This document shows, one piece after another, positions 59,582 to 64,000 of a stretch of 64,000 nucleotides of DNA. Below the pieces are notes generated by a model. It had not been told where the DNA came from, did no database searches, and saw nothing but the letters and a program-made list of their open reading frames with translations. A program made the translations under genes and the position numbers. The first letter of the stretch is position 1, and each line of letters starts with the position of its first letter. The stretch comes from Mactromeris polynyma (taxonomy: Eukaryota; Mollusca; Bivalvia; Venerida; Mactridae), in NCBI GenBank assembly GCA_032209605.1, contig JASFXZ010000018.1, positions 2,483,904 to 2,547,903 on the forward strand, written 5' to 3'.

Positions 59582-61377
59582 ATATTATATCTTATAACAA
59601 ATTAATTATATATACAACTTTTAGTATGCTGCCAGAAAAAATACATTCGCTTATCTGTCTAAAGCATAAAGTACAGAAATGTTTTCAATGGCACATAAAG
59701 ATAGTTGTAACTGAGAGGTAGAGCAAGAACCATTATTCTATATCAAGTCGTTGCAGAATTACGTCTCTTTTCTGTTATGAAGTTACTTGTCGATGATAAA
59801 ATTCAGCAGTTTTGCAGAGATTTGATGTAAACTAGTCAGATAGATTATAGTGAGTGAAATTGCAGTGCACCATCTGTCTGTTTGACCATCATTATTTTCC
59901 TTGCACTATGTACAATTCCATAATCAAGAAACTTGGAACATGTACTTGGAAGAAGCCTACCTCGAGTTTGAACTATTTTTGTCGAGCCTGCTTGTGGTTC
60001 GGTGTATGAATGTGTGCGTCCGTCCGGATTTTCTTTCTCCGGACCATTTCTCTGTCACTTATTGGAGGATTTTCAAATGCCTTGGCACAAATTTTCAACA
60101 TGATGAGACGGAGTGTCTCGTGCAAGACCCATGTCTATAGCTCAAAGGTGAAGGTCACACTTGGAGGTCAAATGTCAAAAATGGTCTAAAACATCTTGTC
60201 CGGACCAGTACACTGTAATTTATGGAGGGATTTTCAAATGACGTGGCACAAATGTTCACCATGATGAGACGGTGTGTCATGTGCAAGATCCATGTCAGTA
60301 GCTTAAAGGACAAGGTTACACTTGTCTAAAATGAGTCTAAAACATCTTGTCTGGACCATAACAATGTTTGTATAGGGATATTTTCAAATTACTTGGCACA
60401 AATGTTCACCATGATGAGACTGCAGGACCCATGTGTGTAGCTCAAAGGTCAAGGTCACACTTCGAGGTGAAATGTAAAAAAATGAGTCAAAAACATCTTT
60501 TCCGGAATATTACACTGTCATCTATTGGGTGATTTTCAAATTACTTAGCAGAAATGTTCACCATGGTGACCTCATGTGTTTTGCAAGACCTGTACCCTAC
60601 CAGGACATAGTTCAAAGGTCAAAATCACACTTAGAAGTCAAAAGTAAAAGATGGGTATAATAGATTAGCACTGTCTGTATAGCATTATTTAACCGTATTC
60701 TCTTAATCTCTTGACAATTGGTGGGCTTGACATGTTGCCCTTTGGCATCTAGTTGAAAGTATTATTAAGGAACATGCTTGCCATGATAAAACTTCGAACA
60801 TCTTTTAGGGATTGTATAGGAAGATATGAATACAGTTAAAAGGCAGTGAGTGGAAGTTCAGAGTTTCGGAATGATAACTCTTCCTCAAGATAGTGCAGAG
60901 TTAACTTTCGACAAAACCCTGTATGGGAGCATCCACCGAATACCTAGTATTACCTAGTATGGAGTATTTCAATCTGTTTATCTTGAATTATGAGCCTAAA
61001 CTATGGGCAACGCATATTGTGAATATAACCAAGACCTTGCATGACATATATTATTACAAGTTACTTTTGTATGCATACAGTCGCTCCTTCAACTCCTATG
61101 ATCTACTACAGCACTACATCAGGCACACCTATATCAGTGGATCCTTTTAATGTTGTGGTTGGTGATAGTTTACCAGTAGCTTGTAGTTCTGAAGGACAAC
61201 CAGACCCTAGCTATACTTGGCAGATTGACAAGCGATATACAGGTCCTAGTGTGGTATTGTCAATTCAAAGAGGCATGCTAGATATAAAGTGTACAGCAAA
61301 CAACGAATTGAAGGAAACTGGATCAACAAGTGGCCTCTCAAGATCTGCAACAGCTACTGTTACTATGAACATCAACT
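47087..61377 (+). CDS. Immunoglobulin-superfamily gene, five Ig exons, 3' end outside window
   Basis: Exons 47087-47507, 51120-51467, 56611-56901, 58639-58926 and 61081-61377 splice in frame (about 548 codons) with no stop. The four exons after the first each begin after a first codon base and end with one (1-1), each holding one whole Ig domain, so domains can be duplicated or skipped without frameshift. The N-terminus is a probable signal peptide, then a V-like domain and four C2/I-like domains, many with 'GGxPxAxxxW' or 'GxPxPxYxW' signatures. A secreted or membrane recognition/adhesion protein (hemicentin-, nephrin- or CD22-like) is likely; transmembrane and tail exons must lie downstream. 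The precise orthologue is not recognisable. Confidence 0.85.
47904..48012 (+). other. Candidate small coding exon with hydrophobic segment
   Basis: ATG at 47904 opens 'MSLSLYKKINTRVFCTLTLF' then 'AVITVIWIFIMDQELE', followed by a 'gtaagt' donor. It looks like the start of a type II membrane protein but nothing downstream can be tied to it. It could be chance, or part of the fragments at 48425-49394. Confidence 0.25.
48425..49394 (+). pseudogene. Fragments of an uncharacterised multi-exon protein
   Basis: Segment 1 (about 48425-48548) reads 'KQLQNVVDKWSATHEAVRYP' then 'AWQWHDWKAFLAPILKPISG' to a 'gtacat' donor. Segment 2 (about 49172-49394) follows 'gtattttag' with 'ISSDAPRIVMLKENCN' and, after a frame break, 'LPKVIQPHGLSQERKDYLYK' and 'VRPAYQDITCPAQTI' with a stop. 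It resembles C-terminal parts of uncharacterised bivalve proteins linked to repeats. It sits in intron 1 of the Ig gene in the same orientation and looks like a decayed insertion. Confidence 0.4.
49956..49980. repeat. C-rich homopolymer region
   Basis: 'tatccccccccccc'-type C run inside intron 1 of the Ig gene, next to a short (gt)n at 50010-50020. Confidence 0.6.
50100..50855 (+). repeat. Dispersed repeat copy with tandem internal units
   Basis: Units carry 'tttgagatatcaacttca', 'gaccctctgccaagaatgtt', 'ggctggagccactgttccta' and 'aatgtatattgtagaaactt'. The end is 'taggtgagtgattcagggac' then 'accatggcactctt', the family's conserved right end. Confidence 0.6.
51120..51467 (+). CDS. Ig gene exon 2: Ig domain
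   Basis: Acceptor 'atttttcag', donor 'gtaagt', phases 1-1, 116 codons. Key parts: 'ENTQKTFQCSTDGGLPIANI' (Cys), 'IWYKDNG' (core Trp), 'STLSFNPSRSDRGNKIYCSA' (D..G..Y.C). Several N-glycosylation sequons ('NGT', 'NST', 'NQT'). Confidence 0.88.
52130..52290 (+). repeat. tRNA-like head fused to the dispersed repeat's palindromic head
   Basis: 'catagctcagtcagttaag' (box A-like) and 'gatccgggttcaacc' (box B-like) at 52135-52196 run directly into 'gagtacgaagtgctcaaggt' and 'gagctattgggatcg', the start seen at 23941. Either the repeat inserted into a tRNA-like sequence, or the family can carry a tRNA-type promoter. Confidence 0.45.
52299..53888. other. Repeat-derived intron sequence, possible hAT relic
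   Basis: Starts with 'tagggctacacgagtcaccg', a hAT-like terminus, followed by repeated 'ccggaacacc' motifs. 'gagaaaatcaatacgtaaag' at 53849 echoes 'agaaaatcaatacttcacg' at 52368. At about 53497-53672 lies a pogo-type end ('aagcgagttcgtcctaacga...cgactgt'). No coding region. Confidence 0.35.
53889..54814. mobile_element. 926-bp TTAA-flanked element with 42-bp inverted repeats
   Basis: Left end ACCATTGTTGAAGTGTTGTA (53889) and right end, inverted, TCCATTATTGAAGTGTTGTA (from 54814), continue matching through 'tcatatgatattgtcaaaat', about 40 of 42 bases. TTAA flanks it at 53885-53888 and 54815-54818, the target of piggyBac and Kolobok elements. Interior ORFs (53791-54135 and others) match nothing I know, so it is probably non-autonomous. 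Confidence 0.85.
54825..55015. repeat. Degenerate tandem motif 'gacattagcccctt'
   Basis: Six to seven diverged copies of 'ggacattagccccttcat', spaced by 'ttgcgcatgcgga'-type text, just right of the TTAA element. Confidence 0.6.
55850..56296 (+). repeat. Dispersed repeat copy, conserved right end
   Basis: Holds 'gctttgatatttggtatgaa', 'ctcctaccaagattgttcaaa', 'gggggtcacatgtttcctaa' and ends 'taggtgagcaatatagggcc' then 'atcatggcactcttgtt'. Confidence 0.65.
56611..56901 (+). CDS. Ig gene exon 3: Ig domain
   Basis: Acceptor 'tttatcgcag', donor 'gtatgt', phases 1-1, 97 codons. 'RPDGPPTIESYS' leads into 'ENQTGTLKCSSTGGNPLATL' (Cys), 'SWICYNV' (core Trp plus extra Cys) and 'NTDRTCTCTSSQ' (F-strand Cys). 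The F-strand lacks the usual Tyr, with Thr-Cys-Thr-Cys instead. Confidence 0.87.
57351..58530. mobile_element. Possible pogo/Tigger-type remnant
   Basis: 'tacagtaaaaactcgataat' then 'gagaccacc' is a typical left end. 'atatcgagttgg' and near 58500 'atatcgagttgcccacaatt' and 'tcgagttgcgcgaccattga' look like terminal-repeat text in the other arm. The right end is not precise and no transposase was found. Confidence 0.3.
58639..58926 (+). CDS. Ig gene exon 4: Ig domain
   Basis: Acceptor 'cttttcag', donor 'gtaagt', phases 1-1, 96 codons. 'PPTIPTLYVK', 'DNSLRISCTSSGKPNPNYSW' (Cys and core Trp) and 'NIQTSSNGQYTCKAENAPY' (canonical Y-x-C). 'NNT' is a glycosylation sequon. The most typical Ig domain in the window. 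Confidence 0.92.
59543..59581. repeat. (AAC)n microsatellite, about 13 units
   Basis: An uninterrupted AAC/CAA run in intron 4 of the Ig gene, followed by AT-rich sequence. Confidence 0.95.
60040..60660 (+). repeat. About 150-bp tandem units, four copies
   Basis: Each unit contains 'ggattttcaaatnacttggc', 'acaaatgttcaccatgatga', 'gtgcaagacccatgt', 'agctcaaaggtcaaggtcac' and 'aaaacatcttgtccgg'. This belongs to the same broad family as 9480-9830 and 42235-42620. Confidence 0.75.
61081..61377 (+). CDS. Ig gene exon 5: Ig domain
   Basis: Acceptor 'tatgcatacag', donor 'gtaagt', phases 1-1, 99 codons. 'APSTPMIYYS', 'VVVGDSLPVACSSEGQPDPS' (Cys), 'YTWQIDKRY' (core Trp) and 'GMLDIKCTANNELKETGS' (F-strand Cys, Tyr replaced by Ile-Lys). 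The gene continues beyond this exon; no stop is seen. Confidence 0.87.
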
Positions 61378-64000
61378 GTAAGTACAATTATCATGTATTT
61401 ATCATGTTCTGTTTATTTTTTGCTATAGGAAACATTCATTTGAATCTACAATTTTACAAAACGATATATCCTATTCCACCGCAAAACAAAGAAAATACAG
61501 TGTACAACTGAGGCTACAATCATCTTTTTCAATGAATTAATTTCATCAAAATATAGGATGTTTACAAACAGGTCAAACTAATGTAATAAAATGTTTAAAA
61601 TCATTATGCGAGTCTTTTCTTTTAAATGCACATTGTAAATTTACATGGACTTTGATGAGATAAAAAATAAGCCCATTTTACAACATAGGGATTCACAATA
61701 AATACTAACTTATATATAGTTCAGTGCATGAAATATTGTCCACACTGTTACTGTACACACAGGTACAATTTCAAAGTGCTTTGTTGATAGGTTCAGTAGA
61801 ATATGTAGAAGTGCATTATTGTCACTTTGTTCAGTTTTATTGATTTTTATGTTCCCACAATTACGGGAGTCATTTACATTACCCTGTTCGTCAGTCTGTA
61901 CATCGTACAGAATTGACAGAGAAGTAGAAAATCTGGTCCAATACAAAAACACTACCCTCCCTCTTTCGAATCTGAAAAAAAGGCTTGTGAAACTAAACAT
62001 AAATTGTTTATGGCCTAATTCTTGTATGTTATTTTGTGAATCAATCTAGTCAACATTTTTTGTCTGCATTGTAATGTAATTTAACAACAGTAAACTCAGC
62101 TTATAGCGATATTCAGTGGACGGTAAAGTTTATGTTGTTGTATCCAATGTAGACTTTTTCTGTAGAAGAAATCAGAAGTTACAAGGGAGCATAATATGAT
62201 TGGCCAAGAAATGTGAATTCTTTATAAATTAGTAATAGCATTTAACATTCAATATTCGTACAACTTTTTTCAACGAGTACACTATGATCGCAATAAACCT
62301 CAACAACTTTTAAACTATGTTACATAGTCAGCTTCTGTCTTACTTCCGTTTAAGAACCGGCAGTAGTTCCATGTCTTTCGTCACAGACTGATTCGTCGTT
62401 TTCGTCAATTGTTTTACTCTTGCAAGATATGTAAAGTAAGAATTTAATGTGTATTAAAGAAAGACCTAACTTGTTTTCGACATTGTACACAAACAAGTTA
62501 CCAATATCGGTGTCCGCTTAAGAATGTACAGGATAGAACGTGTTCACTAGTTAGACCAGCTTTTAGGAATAATGGCTATTTATAACATCTACTAGCTTTT
62601 CACACCTTTCAGGCGGCTAGCATCTTGACAAGCATGATGTTCTACACATAAAGGGCCCGATTGTGTTGACATCATCAATTAGTTGGCAGGTCCAAAATAT
62701 TGTTATGAGTGTCAAAATTGAGTTTTGGACCGTTAAAACAGCATGCGATATCGTCTTATCCAGAGTAATATTAGTAGAAATATAGAGCAAACTGACTGAG
62801 ACCATGAGATTTGTATTACTATAAGTGGTAAATCGCAGTATGCGATCTCGTTATATATGAAGTTAACTGTATTTGAGCTAGAGTTTATATTTGTTTCTAT
62901 GAAATGCAATTAAATTTGGTACCTGTCATAATTGAGTCAAAGACTAGAGGTTAGTGTTACTGTTCATTGTAGCAACTTTATCAAATGTTGCTGCCTGCAA
63001 CTCTTAAATGAACTAATTAGTAATGAACAGTGTATGGTTTCCACAATTAATCATGATTAATACATGTTTGTACTAGGAACTGTTTATCGTAACATGTCTT
63101 TCCACAAACGTAAGTTTTCTCACCAACTTCATGTCAATTGTGTTTCTTTATTTTGATTGAGCATACAAGGTCTACTACATTGTTGACGTCAACAAATATT
63201 GGTTTAACAATACTTATTGACATTATGACACATTTTTTCTTTTGAGGCTTTCTTCCTCATTTTGATAATTTGATACAGCGTGTGATCTTGATCATGTATA
63301 CGCTTTTATTTCTAAGTACACATAATATGCAAACTCCTGTGTGATAAAGACCTGATAAACTAACTGGTAATCGTCTACTTTCACTTTATTAAAAGCTTCT
63401 GATGTTCAAACTTCAATAACAGGGAACCAGTTTATCTGGCTGTCTCCCGTTTACCACAGTAGGAAAGCAGAAATAGCTTTTTGAATACACACGTATTAAC
63501 TATGTTGTGAGTAAAAGGGAAGTTCCTTGCACAATTATTTGCATTTTCCATGTTTTTATTTGAGTGAAATGCGCAAATACGCAGCTTATCACATCCGTCC
63601 GTCTGTCCTGATTTGGTGTCCAGTCCATATCTTTGCCATTCAGGGTGGGTTTTCACCAGTGTCCCTTGCTTCAGGATCATTGCATGCCCCTGAACTTTTT
63701 ATGTCCCTTTTTCTTGTTTGGTCCATATCTTTGTCTTTCATTGTGGGATATTGAAATAAATAAGCAGAAATAACCACTATAGGATGAGGACGTCTCTCTC
63801 ACATGACCAAAGTCCCTAGCTTCAAGGTCAAGGTCACAGCATGCCTATGAACTTTGTCAAGTTTGCTATATAAACCTTGCTGGTAATAATGCTTTGTGTC
63901 TGGTCAATAACTTTGTCATTCAGGAGACTCAAACTTAGTCCACGCATTTATCCCGGGTAGTAGAGGAACCTTATCAATGTTTGGATCACTGGGTCAATGT
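61378..64000. other. Intron 5 of the Ig gene (no further exon recognised)
   Basis: No Ig-like exon with splice sites was found. A possible pogo-type remnant spans about 62087-62872 ('acagtaaactcagcttatag' against 'cgttatatatgaagttaact' plus 'gta'). From about 63640 to the end is another dispersed-repeat copy ('ttcaaggtcaaggtcacagc', 'gtcaataactttgtcattca'). Confidence 0.4.

Overview
This is eukaryotic nuclear DNA: AT-rich, with spliceosomal introns (GT...AG, several GTAAGT donors) and dense mobile elements. No prokaryotic operons, rRNA or functional tRNA genes were seen. The mix points to an invertebrate animal, most likely a bivalve mollusc, though I cannot name a species. That mix is a tRNA-headed SINE, intron-bearing transposase-derived genes of a type common in molluscs and cnidarians, a P2X7-tail protein, tandem single-exon Ig domains, and dispersed repeats carrying 'aaggtcaaggtcac' and 'gggccatcatggccctctt' motifs.

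Layout. 0-5.7 kb: intergenic DNA with a MITE, hairpins, a SINE copy and a 37-bp minisatellite. 5.8-14.3 kb (+): a multi-exon gene derived from a DDE transposase. It has a frameshift in its first exon, uncertain exons 3-4, and a clean gap where the middle of the catalytic region should be. 16.6-19.0 kb (-): a three-exon gene for a P2X7-type cytoplasmic-tail protein, convergent with the first gene and ending at a TAA inside its Cys-rich motif. 18-31 kb: Tc1, hAT and Harbinger-like relics, dispersed repeats, a complex satellite with palindromic junctions (27.3-30.1 kb) and a SINE with an 11-bp target duplication.

31.6-40.1 kb (-): a non-LTR retrotransposon. ORF1 carries a canonical 2A ribosome-skipping motif and a coiled coil, followed by an AP-type endonuclease and reverse transcriptase. 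It is split inside the endonuclease by a 3.9-kb DNA transposon (34451-38381) with terminal inverted repeats and an ATA target duplication. That transposon encodes a decayed protein with a PIN/XPG-nuclease-like module and a Cys-rich tail (Academ-like). 43.3-45.1 kb (-): a complete Tc1-like element whose transposase is split by a 257-bp intron and carries one stop and one frameshift.

47.1-61.4 kb (+): five Ig-domain exons of one immunoglobulin-superfamily gene that continues past the window. The splice phases at the exon junctions are all 1. Its introns hold pieces of an unknown gene, a 926-bp TTAA-flanked element, minisatellites and dispersed repeats.

The genes do not form one pathway. The window is a host IgSF gene plus layers of nested mobile DNA, some of it possibly co-opted.
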